Source: CAYVQE01 sp964633205
GTDB lineage: Bacteria; Myxococcota; B64-G9
DNA: 45,058 nt
Direction of reading: 5' to 3'
NCBI GenBank assembly: GCA_964633205.1
Contig: CAZWFN010000040.1
Span: 1-45,058 of the forward strand
This document shows positions 16,381-25,253 of the stretch, piece by piece (position 1 is the stretch's first letter; every line of letters begins with the position of its first letter). A program made the position numbers and the translations under genes. The notes under the pieces are model-generated. The model was not told where the DNA came from. It was given only the letters and a program-made list of their open reading frames with translations, and did no database searches.

Positions 16381-17211
16381 ATGAAGCGCAAACAGCTCAA
16401 GATCGCCTGGCCGTTGCTGCTCGGCATGCTCGCCGGTTGCGCCGGCTCCAAGCTGGAGTCGCGCCTGCAGCGGCTCGAGCAAGGTCTGGCCGACCAGCGC
16501 CAGGTGACCAAGCGGCTCGACGCCCGCATCGACGAGCTGCAGATCCAGCTGCGCCTGCTCCGGCGCGGCCGGCCCCAGGGGGCGGCCAGCGACCAGCCCG
16601 AGAACCTGGCCGTGTTCAAGCTCGAGCCCAGGCCCGAGCGGGCAGCCGATCGCAGCCGCAAGCCCGATCCCCCGGCTGCTGCCGAGCGCAAGCGGGGCTG
16701 GCGGCTGAAGCGAACCGACCTCGAGGAGATCGACCCGGCCGAGGTGACCGAACGGCTTCCGGTCGACCGGGGGGCCGGCGATCGGGCGCTGGTGGCCGAA
16801 CAGGAGCGGCAGGACCTACGCCAGCGGGAACAGGCGGCCGAGCTGGCGGCCGAGTTCCAGCAGGCCTTCAAGCTCTACCGGCAGAACCGACTCGAACCGG
16901 CCTCGGAGGCGCTGAGCGACTTTGCCCAGCGCAACCCGAGCCACGCCCTGGCGCCCGATGCCCTGTTCTACGCGGGCAAGTCGCGGCTGCAGCTCGGCCA
17001 GGTGCAGCGCGCGGAGCACTCCTTTCTGGAGCTGGCGCGGCGCTTCCCCGACAGCGAGCGGTCGGTCGAGGCGCTGTTCTTGGCCGGCCGTTGCCAGGAG
17101 CGCCAGGGCCGGACCAAGCGAGCCCGCGCCACCTACTTGCAATTGGTCGACGCCTACCCGCTCAGTGAGCAGGCGACTGAAGCCAACAAGCGGTTGGAGT
17201 CGATCCGCTGA
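16381..17211 (+). CDS. cpoB: CpoB/YbgF-like TPR lipoprotein
   Basis: A 276-residue lipoprotein with lipobox LAGC (C20). Residues ~24-62 form a heptad-rich coiled coil (LESRLQRLEQGLADQR and onward) like the trimerising segment of CpoB. A charged linker follows, and the C-terminal ~120 residues are three TPR-like repeats with AGKSRLQLGQVQRAEHSFLE and YLQLVDAYPLSEQATEANKR. CpoB works in the periplasm with the Tol-Pal system to couple outer-membrane constriction to wall synthesis. No tol or pal gene is visible here, so the name rests on domain order. Unlike CpoB of enterics it carries a lipid anchor. GGAG before the ATG supports the start. Confidence 0.75.
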   Translation: MKRKQLKIAWPLLLGMLAGCAGSKLESRLQRLEQGLADQRQVTKRLDARIDELQIQLRLLRRGRPQGAASDQPENLAVFKLEPRPERAADRSRKPDPPAAAERKRGWRLKRTDLEEIDPAEVTERLPVDRGAGDRALVAEQERQDLRQREQAAELAAEFQQAFKLYRQNRLEPASEALSDFAQRNPSHALAPDALFYAGKSRLQLGQVQRAEHSFLELARRFPDSERSVEALFLAGRCQERQGRTKRARATYLQLVDAYPLSEQATEANKRLESIR

Positions 17212-17223
17212 GGAGGTATTCCC

Positions 17224-18366
17224 ATGCGAACTCCGGTCCTGACGACCTTGCTGGCGATTTCGCTGCTGGCACCCCAGGCCAGCGGGCAGGAAGTGCTGCC
17301 GCCGGAGGACCGCGATGCCATTCAACCCGAGCGGGATGAATCGCGCGCGCCCCAGACCCCGACCGAGGTGACCGAGGAGCACACGGTGATGACCGGTGAC
17401 ACCCTCTGGGACCTCTGTGGCCAATACCTGAAGAACCCCTGGTACTGGCCGCGGGTGTGGTCCTACAACCCCGAGATCACCAACCCCCACTGGATCTACC
17501 CGGGGCAGGTGGTGCGCTTCTACGCCGGCGGGGAAGGGCCGGGGCAGCTGATCCAGGCCGGGGGCGAGATCGACGTGCCGGTGCCCGAGGGGCTGGATCT
17601 CGAGGACGAGATGCTGCCGCCCGAGGAGATGGTCAGCATGGCCGGCGAGATCCAGCAGGCCAAGCAGATCTCGGCGCTCAACATCCGGCGCACCAGCTTC
17701 GTCACCGAGGGCCAGTACCAGGCCATGGGCACCGTGCGCGCCTCGCGCGAGCAGGTCGAGCTGCTGCATGAGTTCAACTCGATCTACATCGATTTCAAGG
17801 ATCTGGGTGCGGTGCAGGTGGGCGATCAGTTCGCCATCTACCGCACCAAGCAGGAGCTCGAGCACCCGGTGACCGGCAAGACGCTGGGCTACCACACCGA
17901 GGTTCGGGGCGTTTGTCAGATCACCAATCTGGCCGAGACCTCGGCGGTGGCCATGATCGCCTCCTCGCGGCGTTCCATCGAGCGCGGTGACAAGGTCGGT
18001 CCTTTGCCGGAGAACTTCACCCGCGATGTGCGGCCCCGGCCCAACGAGGTCGAGCTGCGCGGCTACATCGTGGGCACGGCCATCAACCAGCTGGTCACCA
18101 TCGGCGAGCGGCACCTGGTGTTCATCGATCAGGGCACCGAGCAGGGCGTGCAGGAGGGCAACCTGTTCGACGTGGTCCGCCGCGAGGACGGTCTATTCAT
18201 GCCGGGCGAGGGCAAGGAAGAGGGCAAGTGGGACAAGAGCATGCCGGCCGAGATCTACGGCCGCGTCATGGTGGTCGACGCCCGGCCGCGGGCCAGCACC
18301 GGCGTGGTGCTGGCCAGCCTGCGCGAGCTGCGCCGCGGCGATCGCCTGCTGATGAGCGTGCGCTGA
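17224..18366 (+). CDS. secreted LysM-domain protein
   Basis: A 380-residue exported protein with an N-terminal signal (MRTPVLTTLLAISLLAPQASG). A LysM module at ~52-100 begins HTVMTGDTLWDLCGQYL and contains WPRVWSYNPEITNPHWIYPG, the form that binds peptidoglycan. The rest is ~270 residues of beta-rich sequence without a recognised catalytic domain. The gene lies 12 bp after the cpoB-like gene behind a strong AGGAGG, so the two form an operon acting on the cell wall. Similar LysM proteins with long uncharacterised tails are common in deltaproteobacterial genomes. Confidence 0.85.
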   Translation: MRTPVLTTLLAISLLAPQASGQEVLPPEDRDAIQPERDESRAPQTPTEVTEEHTVMTGDTLWDLCGQYLKNPWYWPRVWSYNPEITNPHWIYPGQVVRFYAGGEGPGQLIQAGGEIDVPVPEGLDLEDEMLPPEEMVSMAGEIQQAKQISALNIRRTSFVTEGQYQAMGTVRASREQVELLHEFNSIYIDFKDLGAVQVGDQFAIYRTKQELEHPVTGKTLGYHTEVRGVCQITNLAETSAVAMIASSRRSIERGDKVGPLPENFTRDVRPRPNEVELRGYIVGTAINQLVTIGERHLVFIDQGTEQGVQEGNLFDVVRREDGLFMPGEGKEEGKWDKSMPAEIYGRVMVVDARPRASTGVVLASLRELRRGDRLLMSVR

Positions 18367-18436
18367 GTCCGCTGCCGATCCGCTCGTCGCTTCCCCATCG
18401 TTGCGCCCCGGCGGGCATCCCGAGCCCCGATCCCCA

Positions 18437-18465
18437 TTGGCGTCGCCACCCGGCTGTGTGATAGA
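18437..18465 (+). promoter_or_regulatory. candidate dprA promoter, leaderless
   Basis: TTGGCG (18437-18442), a 17-bp spacer and GATAGA (18460-18465) precede the dprA ATG by 8 nt. No Shine-Dalgarno is present. The GATAG-9 nt-ATG layout matches that before polA exactly, which is the main support for this weak promoter. Confidence 0.3.
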
Positions 18466-18473
18466 CAGCGCCC

Positions 18474-19439
18474 ATGAGTGCGCCGAACTCCAACGGCCCC
18501 CGCGGGGGGCGTGAGCTGCCCGCCGGCGGCGACGGATTCCCCCCGGAGCTGGGTGCGATCCCCGATCCGCCCGCGCGGCTGTGGCTGCGCGGCCGACTGC
18601 CGCCGGCGCCGCGGGTGGCCCTGGTGGGCGCGCGCCGGACGGATGACTACGGGCTGGATTGGTCCCGACGACTGGCCAGCGAGCTGACCGCGGCCGGGGT
18701 GGCGGTGGTCAGCGGCGGTGCGGCCGGGGTGGACACGGCAGCGCTGGAGGGATGTCTGGATGCCGGCGGCCGGCCGTTGGCGGTGCTGGGCACCGGACTG
18801 GACGTGGCCTATCCGGTGGCCAACCGGCCCCTGTTCGAGCGGGTGGCCGAGCGCGGCGCCCTGCTCGGCGAGTACCCGCCGGGCACCCCGGGCCGCCGGG
18901 CCAATTTTCCCCAGCGCAATCGGCTGATCAGCGGTCTGGCCGAGGCGGTGGTGGTGGTACGGGCGGCGCCGCGCAGCGGCTCGCTGCTCACGGCCCGCTG
19001 GGCCGGCCGCCAGGGCCGGCGGGTGCTGGCGGTGCCGGGGCCGGCGGGCGAACCGCTCAGCGCCGGCTGTCACGAGTTGCTGCGGCAGGGGGCCGCTTGG
19101 GCCGAGAGCGCTCGCGACATTCTCGGCGCCATCGGCCTGGATGCGCCGCACCAGACCCGGCTGGGCCTGGCGGACCGAGCGCCGGCGGCAGCGGAGCAGC
19201 CAGCCCCGCCGGCCGGGTCGCCGGCGGCGGCGGACCCCACCGAGCTGGCCCCCGAGGCGCGCCGCCTGTACCAGAGCCTGAGCCCGCGTGCCGCCAGCGT
19301 GGATGCGTTGGCCGAGCGCTGCGGCCTGCCGGCGGCCCAGGTGGCCGGTCTGTTGCTCGAGCTCGAGCTCGACGGCTTGGTCGAGCAGCGGCCCGGGATG
19401 CTCTACCGGCGCCGTTTCGGTCCGGAGGGCCAGTCGTGA
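18474..19439 (+). CDS. dprA: DNA-processing protein DprA
   Basis: A 321-residue DprA/Smf protein, which loads RecA onto single-stranded DNA taken up during transformation. The Rossmann core is clear: RVALVGARRTDDYG, VVSGGAAGVDTAALEG, PLAVLGTGLDVAYP, FPQRNRLISGLAEAVVVV and SGSLLTARWAGRQGRRVLAVPG. The N-terminal SAM-like domain is short or missing. A C-terminal winged-helix segment (~257-315) carries the usual ASVDALAERCGLPAAQVAG helix-turn-helix. It is the first of a run of genes with overlapping ends and is separated from the LysM gene by 107 bp. Confidence 0.93.
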   Translation: MSAPNSNGPRGGRELPAGGDGFPPELGAIPDPPARLWLRGRLPPAPRVALVGARRTDDYGLDWSRRLASELTAAGVAVVSGGAAGVDTAALEGCLDAGGRPLAVLGTGLDVAYPVANRPLFERVAERGALLGEYPPGTPGRRANFPQRNRLISGLAEAVVVVRAAPRSGSLLTARWAGRQGRRVLAVPGPAGEPLSAGCHELLRQGAAWAESARDILGAIGLDAPHQTRLGLADRAPAAAEQPAPPAGSPAAADPTELAPEARRLYQSLSPRAASVDALAERCGLPAAQVAGLLLELELDGLVEQRPGMLYRRRFGPEGQS

Positions 19440-20797
19440 GCGGTGACCGAGCAGCGGTGGCCGTGGTCGGCGCCGGCCTGGCCGGCTGCGAGGCGGCGCT
19501 GGCCCTGGCCCGCGGTGGCGTGCCGGTCGAGCTGTACGAGATGAAGCCGGCCGCCTACTCCCCGGCCCATCGCCTGGAGGGTCCGGCCGAGCTGGTCTGC
19601 TCCAACTCGCTCAAGTCCGACTCGCTGGAGACCGCCCACGGCCTGCTCAAGGCCGAGCTGCGCGAGCTGGGCTCGGTGGTGCTGGCCGGCGCTGATGAAG
19701 CCCGGGTGCCCGCCGGCAGCGCACTGGCGGTGGACCGCCGGGGTTTGAGCGCGGCGGTGGCCGAGCGGCTGGCGGCCGAGCCGCTGATCCGGCTGCGCCC
19801 CGGCCGGCCGCTTGATGCGCCCCCGGCCGGCGACGCGGTGCTGGCCACCGGACCGCTGACCGCCGCCGGGCTGACCCGGTGGCTGCGCCGCCGGGCGGGC
19901 TGCGGTCAGGACCTGTACTTCTACGACGCCCTGGCGCCCATCGTGGCCGCCGACAGCCTCGACCACGAGCGCCTGTTCGCCGCCTCGCGCTGGGGCAAGG
20001 GCGGTGCCGACTACCTCAACAGCCCGCTGGATGCCGATGGCTACCGCCGGCTGGTCGCCGATTTGCGGGCCGCCGAGCGCACCCCCCTGCACGACTTCGA
20101 GCAGGCGCGCTACTTCGAGGGCTGCATGCCGATCGAGGTGCTGGCCGAGCGCGGCGACGATGCGCTGGCCTTCGGCCCCCTCAGGCCGGTGGGCCTGGAG
20201 CACCAGGGCCGCCGTCCCCACGCGGTGGTGCAGCTGCGGGCCGAAAACCGCGAGCGCACGGCGTACAACTTGGTCGGCTTCCAGACCAAGCTCACCCGGT
20301 CGGCCCAGGCCCGCGTGTTCCGCCGCCTGCCGGGGCTGGAGCGGGCCGAGTTTCTGCGCTACGGCGCGGTGCACCGCAACATCTACGTCAATGCGCCGGC
20401 CGTGCTGGGACCGGGCCTGCGGCTCAACAGCGAGCCCCGGGTGCGGCTGGCCGGCCAGATCACCGGCGTCGAGGGCTACGTCGAGAGCGCCGCCATCGGT
20501 CTGCTGGTGGCCCTGACGCTGGTCTGCGAACGCAGCGGGCGGCGCTGGTCGCCGCCGCCGCCGGAGACGGCCCTGGGCGCGCTGTGGGCCCACGTCCGCG
20601 GCCGCACCGGCGCGCCGCGCTTCGAGCCGATGAACATCCATTTCGGATTGCTGCCGCCGGTGCGGGCCCGCGGCCGGCGCAACCGGCGCCGGCAGGCGGT
20701 GGAACGGGCCCGCGCCGCCTTTGCCGCCTGGCGGCAGCAAAACGGCATCGAGGCTGAGGTTCCCAGGGGGACTCCGGACGAGGAGATGCAATCGTGA
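19436..20797 (+). CDS. trmFO: tRNA m5U54 methyltransferase TrmFO
   Basis: A 453-residue folate- and FAD-dependent enzyme that makes 5-methyluridine at position 54 of tRNA. The FAD-binding motif VVGAGLAGCEAALALARGG is at the N-terminus. CSNSLKSDSLETAHGLLKAE, VAADSLDHERLF, YFEGCMPIEVLAERG, YNLVGFQTKLT and AGQITGVEGYVESAAIGLLV are family signatures. The GTG start lies in a GTGA overlap with the dprA stop, with GGAGG upstream. The C-terminal end matches the usual length (about 440-460 residues). Confidence 0.96.
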   Translation: MSGDRAAVAVVGAGLAGCEAALALARGGVPVELYEMKPAAYSPAHRLEGPAELVCSNSLKSDSLETAHGLLKAELRELGSVVLAGADEARVPAGSALAVDRRGLSAAVAERLAAEPLIRLRPGRPLDAPPAGDAVLATGPLTAAGLTRWLRRRAGCGQDLYFYDALAPIVAADSLDHERLFAASRWGKGGADYLNSPLDADGYRRLVADLRAAERTPLHDFEQARYFEGCMPIEVLAERGDDALAFGPLRPVGLEHQGRRPHAVVQLRAENRERTAYNLVGFQTKLTRSAQARVFRRLPGLERAEFLRYGAVHRNIYVNAPAVLGPGLRLNSEPRVRLAGQITGVEGYVESAAIGLLVALTLVCERSGRRWSPPPPETALGALWAHVRGRTGAPRFEPMNIHFGLLPPVRARGRRNRRRQAVERARAAFAAWRQQNGIEAEVPRGTPDEEMQS

Positions 20798-21984
20798 GCG
20801 AGCTGGCCGAGGTGATCATCAATGCCCGGGGGGCCCGCCGGCTGCGGTCCGGCCACGTCTGGGTGTTCGACTCCGACGTGCGCGACGCGGGCGGCGCCGA
20901 GGATGGCGCGGTGGTGCGCGTCGTCCACCGCCACCGGGGCGGCGGCAGCAATGCGCTGGGGGTGGCTTTCTACAACTCGGCGTCCATGATCCGGCTGCGG
21001 CTGATCGCGCGCCGGGCGATCGAGCCGGATCGCGCTTTCTGGCGCCAGCGGCTGCAGGCGGCGCTGGCGCTGCGCCAATTGCTGGGCCGCGACGGTCCGG
21101 CGGACACCGCCGGCCGGCTGGTCTACGCCGAGGCCGATGGGATTCCGGGGCTGATCGTGGACCACTACGGCGAAGTGCTGGTGCTGCAGACGCAGAGCGC
21201 CGGGGCCGAACGGCTGCTCGATACTTGGCTGTCGCTGTTGGCCGAGCTGGTCGCACCGCGGGCCATCGTCGAACGCAACGACACCCACTCCCGGCGGCTC
21301 GAGGGCCTGCCCATCCGGGCCGGCGTGTTGCGCGGCGAGCTGCCTGAGCCGCTGCAGGTGCGAGACGGCGGGTTGACGCTGGCGGTCGATCCGCTGCAGG
21401 GCCAGAAGACCGGTGCTTTCCTGGATCAGCGCGAGAACCGCCAGCGGGCGGCCGTCTATGCCGGGGGGCGCTGCCTGGACGTGTTCTGTTACCAGGGCGG
21501 CTTCGGGCTGCAGTTGGCCCGCGGCGGCGCCGATGAGGTGACCCTGGTCGATCAATCGGCGCCCGCGCTGCAGGCGGCCGCCGAGACGGCCGCGGCCAAC
21601 GGCTTGACCGTGCACACCCGGGAGGCCAACGGCTTCGATTTCCTGCGCGAGCAGCAGGCGGCCGGCGAGCGCTACCGGGTGGTGGTGCTCGATCCGCCGG
21701 CGTTCGCCAAGAACAAGGCCGCGGTGGAGCGGGCCGTGCGCGGCTACAAGGAGATCAACCTGCGCGCCATCAAGCTGCTGGAGCCGGGCGGCATCCTGAT
21801 CAGCTCGTCGTGCTCGTACCACATGCAGGCAGAGCATTTCGAGCGCCTGTTGCTGGATGCCGGCCGCGACGCGGGGCGCAGCCTGCAGGTGCTGGAACGC
21901 CGCAGCCAGGCCCGCGATCACCCGGAACGGCTGGGTTTTCCGGAGTCCCGCTACCTGAAGTGCCTGGTGCTGCGGGCCCTGTGA
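20794..21984 (+). CDS. rlmI: class I SAM rRNA methyltransferase, RlmI family
   Basis: A 396-residue methyltransferase with the RlmI architecture: an N-terminal PUA-like RNA-binding domain (GHVWVFDSDV), a central EEHEE-like domain (YAEADGIPGLIVDHYG, QGQKTGAFLDQRENR), and a Rossmann SAM domain with CLDVFCYQGGFGLQLARGG, VVLDPPAFAKNK and SSSCSYHM. E. coli RlmI methylates C1962 of 23S rRNA at carbon 5. The close relatives RlmK/RlmL make m7G, so the exact base is not certain. The GTG start overlaps the trmFO stop (GTGA), suggesting joint translation of two RNA-modification enzymes. Confidence 0.88.
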   Translation: MSELAEVIINARGARRLRSGHVWVFDSDVRDAGGAEDGAVVRVVHRHRGGGSNALGVAFYNSASMIRLRLIARRAIEPDRAFWRQRLQAALALRQLLGRDGPADTAGRLVYAEADGIPGLIVDHYGEVLVLQTQSAGAERLLDTWLSLLAELVAPRAIVERNDTHSRRLEGLPIRAGVLRGELPEPLQVRDGGLTLAVDPLQGQKTGAFLDQRENRQRAAVYAGGRCLDVFCYQGGFGLQLARGGADEVTLVDQSAPALQAAAETAAANGLTVHTREANGFDFLREQQAAGERYRVVVLDPPAFAKNKAAVERAVRGYKEINLRAIKLLEPGGILISSSCSYHMQAEHFERLLLDAGRDAGRSLQVLERRSQARDHPERLGFPESRYLKCLVLRAL

Positions 21985-21993
21985 GCGGTGGCG

Positions 21994-22785
21994 ATGACCC
22001 GGCCCATCCTGCGATCGCGGTTGCTGTCCCGGGCCGGCTTGCTGCATGGCTTCACCACCCGCCAGGGTGGGGTCTCGCGTCCGCCCTTTGCTACCTTCAA
22101 CCTGTCCGACGCGGTGGGCGATGCGCCCGCGGACGTGGCCGCCAACCGGCGGCGTTTCGCCCGCTACAGCGGGCTGGCCTGGTCACGCCTGGTCGAGCTG
22201 GAGCAGGTCCACGGCGATGCGGTGCTGGTGGTCGATCGGCCGCCGGCCGAGCTGCCTGGAGGGGCGCGGCGGCGCTGCGACGCCAGCGTCACCGACCGGA
22301 CGGACCCGATGTTGGGTGTGCGCACCGCCGATTGCACCCCGCTGTTGCTGGCGTCGACCCGACCGCGGGCCGCCGCCGCGGTACACGCCGGCTGGCGCGG
22401 TACCCTGGCCGGGGTGGTGGCCCGGGCGGTGGCCGAGCTCGAGCGGCGCTGCGGTTGCCGGCCGGCCGAGCTGCTGGCGGTCATCGGTCCTTGCATCCAC
22501 CGCGCCGCCTACCGGGTCGGACCCGAGGTGTACGCGCCGTTCGCCGAGCGCTTCGGTGGCGAGGCGACCGCGCAGAGCGCCGGCACGCTGCGGGTCGATC
22601 TGGTGGCCGCCAACCGGCGTTGGCTGCTCGACGCCGGCCTGGTTGCCGAGCGCATCGAGGTGCTCGATTACTGCACCTTCGAGCGGGCCGACCTGTTCTT
22701 CTCCCACCGTCGCGATCGCGGCCGCAGCGGCCGCCAGCTGGCCTTCATCTCCCTTGCTCCAGAGGCTGCCGGAGGGGCAGACTGA
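21994..22785 (+). CDS. pgeF: PgeF/YfiH multicopper polyphenol oxidase-fold protein
   Basis: A 263-residue protein of the YfiH/LACC1 family. The metal-site residues are visible in LEQVHGDAVLV, GVRTADCTPLLL and VHAGWRGTLAG, with GPCIHRAAYRVGPEV as the usual later block. Members have been described as purine nucleoside phosphorylase/adenosine deaminase-like enzymes and, in E. coli, as a peptidoglycan editing factor that removes wrongly built cytoplasmic precursors. A GTG at 21988, two codons upstream, is an equally possible start. It follows rlmI after 9 bp and belongs to the same run of genes. Confidence 0.92.
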   Translation: MTRPILRSRLLSRAGLLHGFTTRQGGVSRPPFATFNLSDAVGDAPADVAANRRRFARYSGLAWSRLVELEQVHGDAVLVVDRPPAELPGGARRRCDASVTDRTDPMLGVRTADCTPLLLASTRPRAAAAVHAGWRGTLAGVVARAVAELERRCGCRPAELLAVIGPCIHRAAYRVGPEVYAPFAERFGGEATAQSAGTLRVDLVAANRRWLLDAGLVAERIEVLDYCTFERADLFFSHRRDRGRSGRQLAFISLAPEAAGGAD

Positions 22786-22829
22786 ACCCGGATGGGCCGC
22801 CCGCGGCCCGCGCCGGAAAGGACATCGCC

Positions 22830-24125
22830 ATGGCCGCCAAGTCGAAAGTCGCCATCTTGCGGACCACGCCGCGCACCGTGCTGCGCGATTACCGCGAGCT
22901 GATGCATCTGGCCGACTACCGCGCCGCACTGGCGCCCGAGCGGGACACCGCGCTGAAGATCAACATCTCCTGGCACCACTTCTTCCCGGCCGCCTCGACC
23001 ACGCCCTGGCAGCTCGATGGTGTCATCCGGGCCATGTTGGCCGACGGCACCGACCCGGCCCTGCTGCACGCTTGCCACAACCGCACCGTGGTCATCGACG
23101 CCCATCTCGGCGAACGCGAGAACAAGCAGCTGCCGGTGGTCGAGCGCCACGGACTGCGCAACATCCACCTGTACGAAGATGAGCAATGGTGCGACGTGCG
23201 CGAGGCGGTCGGCGATCTGGCGGACGATTTTCTGGTGCTCGACCAGGTCTACCCCAAAGGCTTCGCCATCCCGCGGCGGTTCATCGGCGAGAACATCATC
23301 CACCTGCCCACGGTCAAGACCCACGTGTTCACCACCACCACCGGGGCGATGAAGAACGCTTTCGGCGGCTTGCTCAACGAGCACCGGCACTGGACCCACC
23401 CGGTCATCCACGAGACCCTGGTCGATCTGCTGCGCATCCAGCAGCGCATCCACTCCGGGCTGTTCGCCGTCATGGACGGCACCTTCGCCGGCGCCGGCCC
23501 CGGTCCGCGCTGCATGACGCCGCACGTCAAGAACGTCATCCTGGCCTCGGCCGACCAGGTGGCCATCGACGCGGTGGCGGCCAAGCTGATGGGCTTCGAC
23601 CCCATGGGCATCCGTTACATCCGGCTGGCGCACGACATGGGGCTGGGCTGCGGCGATCCGGACCAGATCGCGCTGGTGGGCGATACGGCCGCGGCCGAGG
23701 AGAGCTGGGACTTCGAGGGGCCGCTGGAGCACCTGACCTGGGCCGCCCGCATGCAGCACCGCATCTACTGGGGGCCGCTCAAGCCCTGGCTGGAGTGGTC
23801 GCTGAAGACCTGGCTGGCGCCCTGGGCCTACATGGCCTCGGTGGTCTATCACGACGCCTACTGGTACCCGGCCCACGCCCGCCGGCCGCTGCAGGCCGCG
23901 CTGGCCAGTGATTGGGGCCGGCTGTTCGCCAACTGGGAGCGGCTGGAGCCCGACGCCGGCGGCTTCGCCGAGCTGGGCCCGCCCGCTTCCGGGCCGGGCC
24001 ACTCCACCGGCGAGCTGCTGGGCATGGCGGCGCGCATCATGGGCACCACCCTGCGCGAGGCGCCCGAGATCCGCGCCCGGCTGCGCCGGCGGCGCAGCCA
24101 GTGCGATCCCGCTTGCCGGGAGTGA
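22830..24125 (+). CDS. DUF362-domain protein
   Basis: A 431-residue cytoplasmic protein of the DUF362 family. The family core is seen in LPTVKTHVFTTTTGAMKNAFGG, VMDGTFAGAGPGPR, ILASADQVAIDAVAAKLMGF and RLAHDMGLGCGDP. Many DUF362 proteins carry added ferredoxin domains; this one has none. A hydrophobic segment near 335-352 (LAPWAYMASVVYHDAYW) may contact membrane. Function is unknown for the family. GGAAAGGA 7 nt before the ATG supports the start. It lies 44 bp after pgeF and is probably the last gene of the run. Confidence 0.85.
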   Translation: MAAKSKVAILRTTPRTVLRDYRELMHLADYRAALAPERDTALKINISWHHFFPAASTTPWQLDGVIRAMLADGTDPALLHACHNRTVVIDAHLGERENKQLPVVERHGLRNIHLYEDEQWCDVREAVGDLADDFLVLDQVYPKGFAIPRRFIGENIIHLPTVKTHVFTTTTGAMKNAFGGLLNEHRHWTHPVIHETLVDLLRIQQRIHSGLFAVMDGTFAGAGPGPRCMTPHVKNVILASADQVAIDAVAAKLMGFDPMGIRYIRLAHDMGLGCGDPDQIALVGDTAAAEESWDFEGPLEHLTWAARMQHRIYWGPLKPWLEWSLKTWLAPWAYMASVVYHDAYWYPAHARRPLQAALASDWGRLFANWERLEPDAGGFAELGPPASGPGHSTGELLGMAARIMGTTLREAPEIRARLRRRRSQCDPACRE

Positions 24126-24173
24126 GCCGGCCCGCGCCGGCCGCCGGTTCGACGACGGGCCTCGGAGTCGGGC

Positions 24174-25040
24174 TCAGTCGCCCGGCTGGCGAGCGGCGTG
24201 CAGGTCGAAGTTGACGCCGACGATCGGGCCGTAGATCAGATCGTCGCGCCACAGCGGAAAGGGCTGGAAGAGCTGGGCCTGGACCGAGACGTGGTCGCCC
24301 AGGTCGAACTCGGCGCCCAACCCGGCCAGCCCGTAGAGCGGACCGACCTCCACCTCGCCCTCGTGGTCGCGGAAGGCCAGCTCGGTGGTGACCTCGGTGT
24401 TGGTCGGGTGGTTGCGCAGCCCCAGCGAGCCGAACAGGCGCACCCAGCCGAAGTCCACCCCCAGCGCCCCGGACCAGCGCAGCACCGGGACGACCTCGCT
24501 GTCGAGCTCCTGGCTCAATAGCTGGCCCTGCTCGCTGTAGGTCGCGATCTGACTGGGGATCAGGGCCAGCTGGGTCTCGATCGAGGTGCCGATGTACCAG
24601 CGGCTGGAGATGGACTTGGAGAACGCCACGCCGACGCCGCCGGCCAGCATGCCGTCGGCCGGCTTGTCGGTCAGGCAGGGCGCGGCGGCGAAGGCGTAGT
24701 CGGGCAGGCCGTAGGAGAAAGGCAGCCATAGCGAGATGTTGCCCGTGGGGCCGAGCGAGAAATGCAGGTTGCCGTCGAACTGGATCGAGGAGACGTACAG
24801 ACCCGATTTCGATTCGCCGGCACGCTCCGGGGCGTCGTTCCAGACCACGGTGCTGTTGCCGGCCGACAGGCCGCTGGGCCGCGTCTTGCCCGACCACATC
24901 GGCGGCGCCGGCGGTTGGACCAGCGCCGCCCGGTGGACCTTGACCGTCTGCAGCGTGGTACAGCTCCAGGCCGACACGGCCAACAGGCCCAAGGCTGTCG
25001 TCGCCAGAGCGGTTTTCATTGGCCGACGGATGCTGCGCAT
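24174..25040 (-). CDS. outer-membrane barrel-like lipoprotein
   Basis: A 288-residue protein with a lipoprotein signal (AVSAWSC, C27). From about residue 80 it shows many short amphipathic strands (GNLHFSLGPTGNISLWLPF, WYIGTSIETQLALI, VEVGPLYGLAGLGAEFDLG, HVSVQAQLFQPFPLW, YGPIVGVNFDLHA), as in outer-membrane beta-barrels. A lipidated cysteine in front of a barrel is unusual but not unknown. GGAGGG before the ATG at 25040 supports that start over the inner ATG seven codons later. The family is not recognised. Confidence 0.72.
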   Translation of the reverse strand: MRSIRRPMKTALATTALGLLAVSAWSCTTLQTVKVHRAALVQPPAPPMWSGKTRPSGLSAGNSTVVWNDAPERAGESKSGLYVSSIQFDGNLHFSLGPTGNISLWLPFSYGLPDYAFAAAPCLTDKPADGMLAGGVGVAFSKSISSRWYIGTSIETQLALIPSQIATYSEQGQLLSQELDSEVVPVLRWSGALGVDFGWVRLFGSLGLRNHPTNTEVTTELAFRDHEGEVEVGPLYGLAGLGAEFDLGDHVSVQAQLFQPFPLWRDDLIYGPIVGVNFDLHAARQPGD

Positions 25041-25253
25041 GATCGTCCCTCCCGGGTTCGGTCCGACAACCGCGAAGGCGTGAAGACCGTTGCAATGCGG
25101 GTGCCTGCAAGGCGGGTGCCAGGGCTCCGGGGCGGCCTGTAGGCGGCAGAACGAACTGAAAACGAAGGCAAACCCGGCGCGGCTGGCGATCGCGGCGGCG
25201 CGGGCCGGACCGGCCGCTGTGACCGCCGCGTCACGGGTGTGGCGCCAGCGCCT

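Noticed and set aside
24126..24141. GCCGGC-CCGC-GCCGGC hairpin between convergent genes
   Set aside because: No T-run on either side, and short GC palindromes are expected by chance at this base composition.
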